Assembly (NCBI GenBank): GCA_020636025.1
Contig: JACJYQ010000008.1
Span: 310,001-374,000 of the forward strand
Direction of reading: 5' to 3'
Length of the DNA: 64,000 nucleotides
Origin: Lewinellaceae bacterium
GTDB taxonomy: Bacteria > Bacteroidota > Bacteroidia > Chitinophagales > Saprospiraceae
The notes under the pieces were generated by a model. It was not told the origin of the DNA, did not search any database, and saw only the letters and a program-made list of their open reading frames with translations. Positions 8,668 through 17,935 of the stretch are shown here, piece after piece. The position numbers and the translations under genes were made by a program. Each line of letters opens with the position of its first letter. Positions within the stretch are counted from its first letter, which is position 1.

Positions 8668-8701
8668 CTAAAATTGTACTTTTTCAATTTAATTGAGGAG
8701 C

Positions 8702-9634
8702 ATGCCAAAAGTTACTATAGACGGAAAATCAATAGAAGTTGAGGAGGGTACAACCATCCTGAATGCAGCGCGGCAAATTGGCGGTGAACTTGTGCCGCCA
8801 GCCATGTGCTATTATTCCACACTGAAAGGTTCGGGAGGTAAATGCCGTACTTGCCTGGTGAAAGTGACCAAAGGTTCGGACCGAGACCCCAGACCCATGC
8901 CCAAACTGATGGCTTCCTGCCAGACGATGGTAATGGATGGCATGGAAGTGGCCAGCGCAACAGATGAGTCGGTAACCAATGCCAGAGCTGCGGTAACAGA
9001 ATTTCTGTTAATAAATCACCCACTTGATTGCCCTATCTGCGACCAGGCGGGTGAATGTCACTTGCAGGACCTGGCATTTGAGCATGGAAAATCCAATACA
9101 AGATTTGAATTTGAGCGCCGCACTTTTGAGAAAATCGATATCGGCCCGTACATCAAGCTGCACATGACCCGCTGCATAATGTGCTGGCGCTGTGTGTACA
9201 CTGCCCAGCAATTGACACCGGAACGTGTGCATGGTATTATTGGTCGGGGGGATCATGCAGAGATTAGCACCTACATTGAGAAATCAGTTGAAAGCGAGTT
9301 TAGTGGAAATGTGATTGATGTTTGTCCTGTTGGGGCATTAACGGATCGGACATTCAGATTCAAAAGCCGTGTCTGGTTCCTGAATCCAATGGACGCACAC
9401 CGAGATTGTCCAACTTGCTCTGGAAAAGCGGTCGTATGGATGTATGGCGGTGATATTTACCGGGTGACAGCGCGTAAGGATAAATACGGAGAAGTACATG
9501 ATTTCATTTGCAACACCTGTCGTTTTGAGAAAAAAGATAAAAATGACTGGATTGTAGAGGGACCACGAGCCATAGACCAACACTCTGTAATTTCCCAAAA
9601 TCACTACGATCAGGGATCCATCACGGTGGTTTAA
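8702..9634 (+). CDS. nuoG: short NADH-quinone oxidoreductase subunit G
   Basis: NuoG carries the iron-sulfur wire of the NADH module. This 310-residue form is short: it keeps the ferredoxin domain (C36, C48, C51, C73; cluster N1b), the His-Cys3 site (H106, C110, C113, C119; N5) and a 4Fe-4S site (C158, C161, C164, C208; N4). It ends before the large molybdopterin-oxidoreductase-like domain. Near the end is a further C-x2-C (236, 239) and C-x2-C (270, 273) set. Short NuoG is usual in Bacteroidota as I recall. The ATG at 8702 is chosen over an upstream TTG at 8693; GAGGAG lies just before it. Confidence 0.93.
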   Translation: MPKVTIDGKSIEVEEGTTILNAARQIGGELVPPAMCYYSTLKGSGGKCRTCLVKVTKGSDRDPRPMPKLMASCQTMVMDGMEVASATDESVTNARAAVTEFLLINHPLDCPICDQAGECHLQDLAFEHGKSNTRFEFERRTFEKIDIGPYIKLHMTRCIMCWRCVYTAQQLTPERVHGIIGRGDHAEISTYIEKSVESEFSGNVIDVCPVGALTDRTFRFKSRVWFLNPMDAHRDCPTCSGKAVVWMYGGDIYRVTARKDKYGEVHDFICNTCRFEKKDKNDWIVEGPRAIDQHSVISQNHYDQGSITVV

Positions 9635-9653
9635 TTTGATAAATCAGGTAAAA

Positions 9654-10229
9654 ATGAAAAACATATTGGCCGGTATTTGTGTGCTGTTGTTCTTTTCCTA
9701 TTGCGGGGATGGAGATAAGTCGGCTGTACAATCAAAAGCAGTGTCAGCCAATGGATTACCTGAAGCAGATTCAGTTGCCATTGCCGATGCACTGCACCAG
9801 TTTTTCAAATGGTATGGCAAAACCGGCATTCACCTGATCAATCAATTCAACTTTGTTGATCAGAGTGGAAAACACCCCAAACTCAATGAAGCAACGCTGG
9901 ACAAATACCTGGCAGAATTCCAAAAAAGCGGCGCCATCTGTCCCGAGTTTCTGGATAATGAAAAAAGCTTTTACACAGCGTGTGCAAAATCTTGGGAAGA
10001 AGAAGAATCCGGGGAGGTAATCTCCTGCATGGATTACGATCGGTATTACTGCAGTCAGGATTTTGATGGATCAGAATACAACTTCGCAAGCATCAATGCG
10101 CGCATTGTGGGAGAAAGAGCCAAAGCAAGACTTCTGCTCAGTCCGGGAGGTCCAAACGGAGGACCCAGATCTTTTGAGATGAAAAAAGAGAATGGGAAAT
10201 GGTGGCTTGCTAAAGTAAAATGCGAATAA
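9654..10229 (+). CDS. exported DUF3828-like protein between nuoG and nuoH
   Basis: The 191-residue product starts with a short hydrophobic leader (KNILAGICVLLFFSYC) ending in a cysteine, so it is probably a lipoprotein, though FSYC is a poor lipobox. The mature part resembles DUF3828-type proteins: a helix with FFKWYGKTG, a middle region with four cysteines, and a C-terminal strand ending KWWLAKVKC. Function is unknown. The ATG at 9654 is chosen over a TTG at 9636 because the signal peptide begins there. It sits 19 bases after nuoG and 40 before nuoH, so it is part of the operon. Confidence 0.8.
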   Translation: MKNILAGICVLLFFSYCGDGDKSAVQSKAVSANGLPEADSVAIADALHQFFKWYGKTGIHLINQFNFVDQSGKHPKLNEATLDKYLAEFQKSGAICPEFLDNEKSFYTACAKSWEEEESGEVISCMDYDRYYCSQDFDGSEYNFASINARIVGERAKARLLLSPGGPNGGPRSFEMKKENGKWWLAKVKCE

Positions 10230-10269
10230 AACATCGCCCAGGTTAGGGTGACCTATATACAGTTACAGC

Positions 10270-11316
10270 ATGATTGCTACACTACTTTTTATTACAGCAG
10301 CGGTACTGCAAAAAATGGCTTTGATCCTCATCGTATTTGCCATTACGCTGGGTATTGCAGCTTATTCAACCTACGGTGAACGGAAGGTGGCAGCCTTTAT
10401 ACAGGATCGCCTGGGTCCGGATCGCGCAGGTCCATTTGGTATCCTGCAACCACTGGCTGACGGGGTCAAAATGTTTACCAAGGAAGACTTTATTCCGGAA
10501 GGGTCTAATCGCTTGTTGTTTATTCTGGGACCGGGAGTGTTCATTTTTGTGGCGCTCATGACCTCTGCGGTTATTCCATGGGGTACTGTTTTTACCGGAT
10601 TTGGACTAAACCTTGACCTGCAGGTAACCGATGTGAACATTGGCATCTTGTATGTCATGGGGTTTGTCTCCCTGGGTGTTTATGGAATCATGATCGGCGG
10701 CTGGGCTTCCAATAACAAGTATTCCCTTTTTGGAGCGATCCGTGCCAGTTCACAAATGATATCCTATGAACTCGCCATGGGACTGAGCCTTATTGCGGTT
10801 ATCATGCTTACCGGCACGTTGAGCCTGAGAGGCATTGCCGATGGTCAGGCAGGAACCTGGCTTGGCTTTATTCCACAGTGGAATGTAATTGCACAGCCAT
10901 TGGGCTTTTTTATATTCTTTATTTGTGCGCTTGCGGAGACAAACCGCGCGCCGTTTGACCTGCCGGAATGTGAAACTGAATTGGTAGGCGGCTATCACAC
11001 AGAGTATAGTGCCATGAAGCTCGGCTTCTTTCTGTTTGCCGAATACATCAACATGTTCATTTCCTCCGCAGTTATTGCTACCGTTTATTTTGGAGCCTAT
11101 CATTTCCCGGGCATTAACCCAGACTGGATGTGGGGACTGATGGGCACGATCGTGATTTTTGCCAAAACCTTCTTTTTTATATTTGTCTTTATGTGGATCC
11201 GCTGGACACTGCCGAGGTTCCGCTATGATCAGTTGATGCATTTGGGCTGGAAAGTGCTTATTCCACTGGCCATATTGAATATGTTGTTGACAGGGGGCGC
11301 TTCCCTGCTGTTTTGA
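10270..11316 (+). CDS. nuoH: NADH-quinone oxidoreductase subunit H
   Basis: NuoH (ND1 homologue) is the membrane subunit that closes the quinone chamber and connects the two arms. The 348-residue protein has about eight to nine membrane helices. Conserved loops are visible: DRLGPDRAGPFGILQPLADG (residues about 51-70), FTKEDFIP, and AETNRAPFDLPECETELVGG around residue 225. The stop codon overlaps a possible TTG start of nuoI, but the likelier nuoI ATG is 30 bases further on. Confidence 0.97.
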   Translation: MIATLLFITAAVLQKMALILIVFAITLGIAAYSTYGERKVAAFIQDRLGPDRAGPFGILQPLADGVKMFTKEDFIPEGSNRLLFILGPGVFIFVALMTSAVIPWGTVFTGFGLNLDLQVTDVNIGILYVMGFVSLGVYGIMIGGWASNNKYSLFGAIRASSQMISYELAMGLSLIAVIMLTGTLSLRGIADGQAGTWLGFIPQWNVIAQPLGFFIFFICALAETNRAPFDLPECETELVGGYHTEYSAMKLGFFLFAEYINMFISSAVIATVYFGAYHFPGINPDWMWGLMGTIVIFAKTFFFIFVFMWIRWTLPRFRYDQLMHLGWKVLIPLAILNMLLTGGASLLF

Positions 11317-11345
11317 AATTGAACAAAAACCTAGTTGTCGAAAAT

Positions 11346-11903
11346 ATGCAATCACTTACAAACCGTTCAAAGCCCGTTTCCAATAAAGAAATGACTTTCT
11401 GGGAGCGTATCTATTTACCGGCTATTTTGGGTGGTTTATGGACAACCCTGAAGCACTTCCTTAAAACGCTGTTTGGGAAGGCAAGTACCGTACGCTACCC
11501 GGATGAAAAAAGAGAGTTTGCTCCGGTTTACCGTGGCTGGCATGTGCTGAAGCGCGATGATCAGGGTCGGGAGAATTGTACAGCCTGCGGGCTTTGTGCT
11601 GTGGCTTGTCCGGCTGAAGCCATTACCATGGAGGCAGCAGAAAGGCAAAAAGGAGAAGAGAACTTATACCGGGAAGAAAAGTATGCGGCTGTATATGAGA
11701 TCAATATGTTGCGTTGCATCTTTTGCGGCCTTTGTGAAGAAGCCTGTCCAAAGGAAGCCATATTCCTCACCGACAGATTGGTGCCAAGTGATTATGTGAG
11801 ACAGAACTTCATTTTCGGAAAGGAATTGCTCGTGGAAGGTGTGGAGCCAGAAAAACGGATTGATGTGAGTAAAAGGCAAAAGCACGTTACTGAGGCGAGA
11901 TAA
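11346..11903 (+). CDS. nuoI: NADH-quinone oxidoreductase subunit I
   Basis: NuoI (TYKY homologue) carries two 4Fe-4S clusters, N6a and N6b, that lead electrons to NuoB. The 185-residue protein shows two classical ferredoxin motifs, CTACGLCAVACP near residue 69 and CIFCGLCEEACP near residue 114. An amphipathic N-terminal helix anchors it at the membrane surface. The ATG at 11346 is preferred over a TTG at 11313 that would overlap nuoH. Confidence 0.96.
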   Translation: MQSLTNRSKPVSNKEMTFWERIYLPAILGGLWTTLKHFLKTLFGKASTVRYPDEKREFAPVYRGWHVLKRDDQGRENCTACGLCAVACPAEAITMEAAERQKGEENLYREEKYAAVYEINMLRCIFCGLCEEACPKEAIFLTDRLVPSDYVRQNFIFGKELLVEGVEPEKRIDVSKRQKHVTEAR

Positions 11904-11962
11904 AGAATTGCGGGCTTGCATTTTTAAGTTTCGGGGCCCGGAACAAGCGTTAGACCAACTAT

Positions 11963-12463
11963 ATGGAACAATATTTATTTTACACATTAGCAGCCATTAC
12001 CATAATGACCTCTCTGCTCATGGTTTTCACCAAAAACCCTGTGCACAGTGTTATTTATTTGATCATTACCTTTTTTCTGATTGCCGGTCAGTATGTGTTG
12101 CTTAATGCCCAGTTCCTGGCAGTAGTGCACATCATTGTGTATGCCGGAGCTATAATGGTGCTTTTCCTCTTTGTTTTAATGTTACTAAACCTCAATGAAG
12201 ATACGGAACCCAGAGCATCTGCTATGTGGAAACTCATGGCGGGTATAGGTTCCGGCTCCCTTTTGATAACTTTTGTTGGAGCATTCCGGGGAAGCATTCA
12301 GGTGAACATACCGGAACAAGGCAATCCCAAGATCGGACTCGTAGAGAACCTCGGCAGAGTCTTATTCAGGGATTTTGTGGTGCCATTTGAAATAGCCGGA
12401 ATTTTGTTCCTGGCAGCCATGGTTGGTGCTGTGCTGGTTGGTAAAAAAGAAAATAAACTATAA
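11963..12463 (+). CDS. nuoJ: NADH-quinone oxidoreductase subunit J
   Basis: NuoJ (ND6 homologue) is a membrane subunit near the quinone site. The 166-residue protein has five predicted membrane helices, with the family helix VVHIIVYAGAIMVLFLFVLM at about residues 54-73, which carries the pi-bulge in solved structures. It is followed after 20 bases by nuoK. Confidence 0.95.
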   Translation: MEQYLFYTLAAITIMTSLLMVFTKNPVHSVIYLIITFFLIAGQYVLLNAQFLAVVHIIVYAGAIMVLFLFVLMLLNLNEDTEPRASAMWKLMAGIGSGSLLITFVGAFRGSIQVNIPEQGNPKIGLVENLGRVLFRDFVVPFEIAGILFLAAMVGAVLVGKKENKL

Positions 12464-12483
12464 CAGACAAAAGACCAGAAGCG

Positions 12484-12804
12484 ATGCTCGAAATTATACG
12501 AACCATACCCATAGAACATTACGTGATCTACAGTTCCATTCTGTTTGCCATAGGTGTATTCGGAGTGCTGGTTCGCCGTAATGCCATTGTGGTATTAATG
12601 TGTATTGAGCTTATGCTCAATGCGGTGAATTTGTTGCTGGCGGCATTTTCTACCTATCTCTCAGATGCTCAGGGTCAAATAATGGTGTTTTTTATCATGG
12701 TGGTTGCTGCCGCTGAAGCAGCAGTCGGGCTGGGTATTCTGGTCATGATCTACCGAAATACGAAAAGCACAGATATTCACTTATTGGATAATCTCAGGAA
12801 TTAA
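12484..12804 (+). CDS. nuoK: NADH-quinone oxidoreductase subunit K
   Basis: NuoK (ND4L homologue) is a three-helix membrane subunit in the proton path. The 106-residue protein has the two conserved membrane glutamates, in CIELMLNAVNLL (second helix) and in AAAEAAVGLGILV (third helix). Length matches the family. The stop is only 2 bases before the nuoL start, so translation is probably coupled. Confidence 0.96.
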   Translation: MLEIIRTIPIEHYVIYSSILFAIGVFGVLVRRNAIVVLMCIELMLNAVNLLLAAFSTYLSDAQGQIMVFFIMVVAAAEAAVGLGILVMIYRNTKSTDIHLLDNLRN

Positions 12805-12806
12805 GC

Positions 12807-14696
12807 ATGAATTCAATTGTAGCCTATATACCCTTTTTGCCGCTTATTGGCTTTGTCATCAACGGATTGTTTGGCAAACAGATGAGCAAGTCCATGGTTG
12901 GGATCATTGGATCCGGGACTCTGCTGGTTTCCTTTATCCTGAGCGTACTTTGCTTCAACCAGGTAGCCGCTTCCGGCCCTATTGAATATACCCTGTACAA
13001 CTTCTTTTCTGTAGACACGCTCAGTATAGATTTTGGTTTTCTGGTTGATCAGCTTTCTGTTTGGATGATGTTGATTGTAACAGGCGTGGGATTCCTGATC
13101 CATGTATACAGCATTGGCTATATGCATGACGATGAAGGATTTTACAAGTTCTTTGCTTACCTCAACCTGTTCATTTTCAGCATGTTACTGCTTGTCATGG
13201 GCAATAACTTCCTGATGCTGTTTTTCGGTTGGGAAGGCGTCGGGCTTTGTTCCTACCTATTGATAGGATTTTGGTACAGCAACCGCGAATTTGGCAAAGC
13301 AGCCCGAAAAGCCTTTATCATGAACCGGGTAGGCGACCTCGGATTGCTGCTTGGCATATTTTTGATTTTCAAAATATTTGGATCGCTCAATTATACAGCA
13401 GTGTTTGGAGCGCTTTCTACAGTGCGCGTAGAGCCTGCTGTTATCACAACCATTTGCATCCTGCTTTTCATTGGAGCCATGGGTAAGAGTGCTCAAATAC
13501 CCTTATACACCTGGCTGCCTGATGCAATGGCTGGTCCAACGCCTGTTTCTGCGCTTATCCACGCTGCAACCATGGTTACGGCTGGTGTATATCTGATCGC
13601 CCGCTGTAATCCGGTATATTCGCTTTCGCCGGATGCTATGGAGTTTGTGGCGCTAATTGGTCTGGTGACCAGCATTTTTGCAGCGATCATTGGCTTACGA
13701 CAAAACGACATCAAAAAAGTACTGGCCTACTCTACTGTTTCCCAGCTTGGCCTGATGTTCCTGGCGCTTGGTATGGGTGCTTATGCAACAGCCATCTTTC
13801 ATGTTACCACACATGCATTTTTTAAGGCTCTCTTGTTCCTTGCAGCAGGTAGTGTGATTCACGGCATGGGTGGAGAGCAGGATATCAGGAAAATGGGTGG
13901 ACTGAGAAAAGCCATGCCCGTTACGTTCTGGGTATTTTTGATCGGCACATTTGCCATATCAGGATTCCCATTCCTTTCCGGCTTCTTTTCCAAAGACGAA
14001 ATATTTGCCTTTACCTACGCACACGCCGGATGGTTGTGGTGGGGATTAGGAGTGATTGGAGGCTTGTTGACAGCTATTTACATGAGTCGTTTGCTGTTTG
14101 TCACTTTCTTTGGAAGTTTCAGAGGCACAACAGAACAGGAGCATCATTTGCATGAAAGTCCGGCAGTGATGACAGTTCCACTGATCATACTGGCTGTATT
14201 ATCTGTGGTTGGCGGCTTGCTGAATACGCCTCATTTCCTTCACCTTGGAAACGAGCAGTGGCTGGCAAATTGGTTCTCTCAAATCATACCAATCAGCGAA
14301 ATTCATTTGGATGCGGCAACTGAATGGCAATTAATGAGCATAACCACCCTATTGGCGCTGGCCATCATCATAGGAGCCTATTTCATTTATCAGAAAAAAT
14401 CCAATTTGCCACTTGCTGATGAATCTGTGAAAGGGATTACCAAGCTAATTGCCAATAAGTTTTATGTAGACGAATTGTACGATTGGCTTTTTGTCAAACC
14501 GCTTGCCTGGCTGTCAAAAATATTCTACTATTTCGTTGATATTCAGGGCATTGATGGCATTGTAAACGCCATCGGAAGTGGCATTCGGCGTTTAGGGGCT
14601 GGTTTTAGGAAGTGGCAAAACGGAAATGTCGAATATTACCTGTTGAGCATGGTTGCGGGAATTGTAATTGTGCTCTTAACGATCATTTTCCGATGA
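12807..14696 (+). CDS. nuoL: NADH-quinone oxidoreductase subunit L
   Basis: NuoL is the distal antiporter-like proton-pumping subunit with a long lateral helix. The 629-residue protein has about sixteen membrane helices. Core signatures are FFGWEGVGLCSYLLIGFWY with the conserved glutamate (near residue 144), LPDAMAGPTPVSALIHAATM (near 235) and the lysine helix after AYSTVSQLGLM. The C-terminal lateral helix and a last membrane helix are present, so the subunit is complete. Confidence 0.97.
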   Translation: MNSIVAYIPFLPLIGFVINGLFGKQMSKSMVGIIGSGTLLVSFILSVLCFNQVAASGPIEYTLYNFFSVDTLSIDFGFLVDQLSVWMMLIVTGVGFLIHVYSIGYMHDDEGFYKFFAYLNLFIFSMLLLVMGNNFLMLFFGWEGVGLCSYLLIGFWYSNREFGKAARKAFIMNRVGDLGLLLGIFLIFKIFGSLNYTAVFGALSTVRVEPAVITTICILLFIGAMGKSAQIPLYTWLPDAMAGPTPVSALIHAATMVTAGVYLIARCNPVYSLSPDAMEFVALIGLVTSIFAAIIGLRQNDIKKVLAYSTVSQLGLMFLALGMGAYATAIFHVTTHAFFKALLFLAAGSVIHGMGGEQDIRKMGGLRKAMPVTFWVFLIGTFAISGFPFLSGFFSKDEIFAFTYAHAGWLWWGLGVIGGLLTAIYMSRLLFVTFFGSFRGTTEQEHHLHESPAVMTVPLIILAVLSVVGGLLNTPHFLHLGNEQWLANWFSQIIPISEIHLDAATEWQLMSITTLLALAIIIGAYFIYQKKSNLPLADESVKGITKLIANKFYVDELYDWLFVKPLAWLSKIFYYFVDIQGIDGIVNAIGSGIRRLGAGFRKWQNGNVEYYLLSMVAGIVIVLLTIIFR

Positions 14697-14758
14697 GCAG
14701 GTATTTACCCGAAAACCTCGAAATACCAATTTGTATCGAATCAAAGAATAACTGACGG

Positions 14759-16234
14759 ATGTCATTGATATTTATACTCATTCCTCTGGTAGTCTCTGTC
14801 TTATTGCTTTTCAGCAAGGCTACTGCATCCCGGCAAATTGCACTGGTTGCCGCTATTGCCAATCTTATTCCAACGATTTATTGTCTGGGATGTGATTACA
14901 GCCGTGGCATGAACTGCACATTTGATGTTCCCTGGGTAGATTCCGCTGGAATCAGCTTCAGCCTGGGCATGGATGGAATTACCATGGTCATGTTATTGCT
15001 GACAAACCTGGTAGCTCCCTTGATTATTCTCAGTAGCTGGAGCAGAAAATTTGAAAATGAATCGCGGTATTACGGCCTGGTATTATTGATGCTATCAGCC
15101 TTGAATGGCGTATTTCTGGCTCAGGATGGCTTGCTTTTCTATGTTTTTTATGAAATGGCGCTCATCCCTATTTATTTCATCTGCGCCATTTGGGGAGGCC
15201 AGGACCGCATTCGGGTGACACTTAAGTTTTTTGTGTACACCTTCATTGGCTCCCTATTCATGTTGCTGTCACTACTATACTTGTATTTGAATACGCAGGC
15301 ACCCGTGGCAGGAGCGCTGGCAGAAGCAGGCGCTCAACATTCATTTGCCTGGGCCGATCTGCTGAAAGTACAACTTTCACCGGAGGTGGCTACCTGGGTA
15401 ATGCTTGGCTTTATGCTGGCTTTTGTTGTTAAAATGCCGGTTTTCCCATTCCACACCTGGCAGCCAGATACGTATGTGGTGGCACCAACAGGTGGCACCA
15501 TGCTGCTCTCAGGCATCATGCTGAAAATGGGTACTTACGGTGCTATCAGATGGATGATGCCGCTGGCGCCTGAGGGAGCGCATACCCTTATTCCGGTTTT
15601 CATGGTCCTGGCAATTATTGGTATCGTATATGCCAGCATAATCGCTGTTAAGCAAAGTGACCTGAAACGTCTGATTGCTTATTCCTCCATCGCGCACGTT
15701 GGGCTTATCGCAGCAGGTATTTTCGCCTGGAACAAGACTGGTTTACAGGGAAGCATCATACAAATGCTCAACCACGGCATCAACGTGGTGGGGCTATTCT
15801 TCATTGTAGATATTATTGAGTCGAGAATGGAAACCAGGTCGCTTTCTGAGCTGGGTGGAATAGCCAAATCAGCACCAAAATTTGCCACGCTGTTTATGGT
15901 TATCATGCTTGGCTCGGTTGCAGTACCGCTTACCAATGGTTTTCCCGGAGAATTCCTGTTGCTGAACGGTGTTTGGAACTACAATTACTGGATGGGAGCA
16001 ATAGCAGGACTCACCATCATTTTCGGGGCTGTTTATATGCTTAGGGCTTACGGCCTGGTTGCTTTTGGAGAAACAAATGAACAAACGGCCCAATTCAAGG
16101 ATGTCGATACAAGAGAAATGTTGATTCTGGGAACCATTGCCATACTTGTTTTAGTATTGGGCTTTTTCCCTGGTCTGATCCTGAATATTTCAGATGCCAG
16201 CGTTAACCAGATAATGAGTTCAGTGCCGTGGTAG
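14759..16234 (+). CDS. nuoM: NADH-quinone oxidoreductase subunit M
   Basis: NuoM (ND4 homologue) is an antiporter-like proton-pumping subunit. The 491-residue protein has about fourteen membrane helices. Visible markers are FYEMALIPIYFICAIWGG with the essential glutamate (near residue 130), KMPVFPFHTWQPDTYVVAPT (near 225) and AYSSIAHVGLI (near 308). The 62-base gap after nuoL shows nothing striking. Confidence 0.97.
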   Translation: MSLIFILIPLVVSVLLLFSKATASRQIALVAAIANLIPTIYCLGCDYSRGMNCTFDVPWVDSAGISFSLGMDGITMVMLLLTNLVAPLIILSSWSRKFENESRYYGLVLLMLSALNGVFLAQDGLLFYVFYEMALIPIYFICAIWGGQDRIRVTLKFFVYTFIGSLFMLLSLLYLYLNTQAPVAGALAEAGAQHSFAWADLLKVQLSPEVATWVMLGFMLAFVVKMPVFPFHTWQPDTYVVAPTGGTMLLSGIMLKMGTYGAIRWMMPLAPEGAHTLIPVFMVLAIIGIVYASIIAVKQSDLKRLIAYSSIAHVGLIAAGIFAWNKTGLQGSIIQMLNHGINVVGLFFIVDIIESRMETRSLSELGGIAKSAPKFATLFMVIMLGSVAVPLTNGFPGEFLLLNGVWNYNYWMGAIAGLTIIFGAVYMLRAYGLVAFGETNEQTAQFKDVDTREMLILGTIAILVLVLGFFPGLILNISDASVNQIMSSVPW

Positions 16235-16255
16235 TAAATCATCAACCCTAATCAA

Positions 16256-16462
16256 ATGGAATTTCAAATAAAGGACTCTGACTTTATTCCCTTAAATAAC
16301 CTGCTGAAGGTACTACGGCTGGTTGGCACAGGTGGGGAAGCCAACATTAGAATAGAGCATGGTGAGGTAAAAGTGAATGGAGAAGTTGAGTTTCAAAAAA
16401 GAAAAAAACTGAGAAATGGTGATCTGGTGAATTTTGAGGATGTAACCATTAAGATCATTTGA
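16256..16462 (+). CDS. S4-domain RNA-binding protein (YbcJ/YaaA type)
   Basis: The 68-residue protein is a lone S4-like domain: LNNLLKVLRLVGTGGEANIRI, then GEVKVNGEVEFQKRKKLRNG, then VNFEDVTIKI. Such domains bind structured RNA; the YbcJ/YaaA group often lies near recF or ribosomal genes. Here it sits 21 bases after nuoM and 27 bases before nuoN, inside the complex I operon. Its role here is not known. The length is normal for the family, so it is not a fragment. Confidence 0.9.
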   Translation: MEFQIKDSDFIPLNNLLKVLRLVGTGGEANIRIEHGEVKVNGEVEFQKRKKLRNGDLVNFEDVTIKII

Positions 16463-16489
16463 TATTCAGGAAAAATCGCAGATTAAAAA

Positions 16490-17893
16490 ATGACTGCATT
16501 ACTTATATTATTTTTCACAGCGCTGGTTACCCTTTTTGCCGGACTTTCAAAGAGCAAAACGGCGTTACAGCCCATAGTATTGACTGGATGCGCGCTGGCC
16601 ATAGGCTCGCTGGCATTCGACTTGTATGATTACCAGGGCTCTTTACAACGCTGGGCAGATCTTAGCAATATGCTCCGTTTTGATTCATTTTCACTGAGCT
16701 TTGGACTGGTTGCGGTGATCTCCAGTTTTCTGATCATAGCGCTATCCGGCTATGCCTTCCGGGATCTGAACCAAAGCCTGGGAGACAATTATGGTCTGAT
16801 CCTTTTCAGTCTTTGCGGGGCGTTGTGCATGCTTTCCTTTACCAATATCGTAATGCTCTTTCTGGGCATAGAAATACTTTCCATCCCACTATATGTATTG
16901 GCCGGAAGTCGCCGATCACAGCCAAAAGGAAATGAAGCAGCCTTGAAATATTTCCTCATGGGGGCCTTTGCTACTGGAATCTTATTGTTCGGCATAACCC
17001 TGGTATATGGCAATACCGCCAGTTTTGATCTGGCAAGTATTTCCAGAAGCATAGAAAATGGAGTCAGCTCTCCCATTATGTTGCATGTGGGTATCGCTTT
17101 GATAATGATCGGTTTGAGCTTTAAGGTTTCTGCAGCACCCTTCCATTTTTGGGCGCCTGATGTGTATACAGGAAGTCCGAGTCTGGTTACATCCTTTATG
17201 GCTACAGTGGTAAAAACCGCTGGATTTGCAGCGTTTTTCAGGTTGTTCTCCACCGCATTCGCATCAGTAGAATCGACCTGGAGTTTTCCGCTGGCCATTA
17301 TTGCTGCGCTTACCATGACCTTGGCCAATACGACGGCCTTGTTCCAAAGTAATTTCAAACGCCTGATGGCATACTCCTCGGTTGCCCATGCAGGATATCT
17401 GTTATTGGCCATTCTCGCCATTGACAATGCAGGAGCGGGAAATGCGCTTATGTTTTATCTGCTGACTTATTCAATTGCCACCATTTGCGCGTTTGGTGTG
17501 TTCATTTTAGTTTCCGGACAAAAAAGGGACAATTCAATTGAAGCGTTTAACGGGTTGGGAAAAACAAACCCTTTTCTGGCAGCAGTCGTTTCGGTTTCGC
17601 TACTTTCTTTGGCAGGTATTCCGCCTCTTGCGGGTTTTTTTGGCAAATACTTCCTGTTTACTGTTGTGTTTGAAAAGTATCCGTGGTTGGTGACGCTTGC
17701 AGTTATCAACTCAGCCATTTCCATCTACTATTACTTCAAGATCATTGCAGCTGCTTATTTTACCAAAGCAGAGACAGAACTTGAAAATGAAAAGGTAGTT
17801 GTTTCTACCGGCGTTCGGTGGGCAGCTATCATTGGCCTCGTGCTCATGATTATGTTGACTATAATGCCTGGAAGTGTCTATACTCTTATGTAG
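16490..17893 (+). CDS. nuoN: NADH-quinone oxidoreductase subunit N
   Basis: NuoN (ND2 homologue) is the third antiporter-like subunit and is the last gene of the nuo set. The 467-residue protein has about fourteen membrane helices. The conserved glutamate lies in FLGIEILSIPLYVLAG (near residue 126), the lysine in GLSFKVSAAPFHFWAPDVY (near 210), and the AYSSVAHAGYLL helix near 295. Length is typical. No terminator follows, so the lipoprotein gene 42 bases on may share the transcript. Confidence 0.96.
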   Translation: MTALLILFFTALVTLFAGLSKSKTALQPIVLTGCALAIGSLAFDLYDYQGSLQRWADLSNMLRFDSFSLSFGLVAVISSFLIIALSGYAFRDLNQSLGDNYGLILFSLCGALCMLSFTNIVMLFLGIEILSIPLYVLAGSRRSQPKGNEAALKYFLMGAFATGILLFGITLVYGNTASFDLASISRSIENGVSSPIMLHVGIALIMIGLSFKVSAAPFHFWAPDVYTGSPSLVTSFMATVVKTAGFAAFFRLFSTAFASVESTWSFPLAIIAALTMTLANTTALFQSNFKRLMAYSSVAHAGYLLLAILAIDNAGAGNALMFYLLTYSIATICAFGVFILVSGQKRDNSIEAFNGLGKTNPFLAAVVSVSLLSLAGIPPLAGFFGKYFLFTVVFEKYPWLVTLAVINSAISIYYYFKIIAAAYFTKAETELENEKVVVSTGVRWAAIIGLVLMIMLTIMPGSVYTLM

Positions 17894-17935
17894 GAAAGTA
17901 GACATTACACATCACCGATTACTCAATTATCCCTC

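Noticed and set aside
8693..8701. Longer nuoG reading from a TTG at 8693
   Set aside because: The ATG at 8702 is preceded by GAGGAG and the ferredoxin domain begins at MPKV; the TTG overlaps the ribosome-binding site.
9635..10269. Possible frameshift that cut off the NuoG C-terminal domain
   Set aside because: The DNA after the nuoG stop encodes an unrelated exported protein in another frame and no molybdopterin-domain remnants; the short NuoG seems a lineage trait.
16256..17893. S4 gene as a fragment of a larger protein
   Set aside because: Length and ends match free-standing S4 proteins and the frame is clean.
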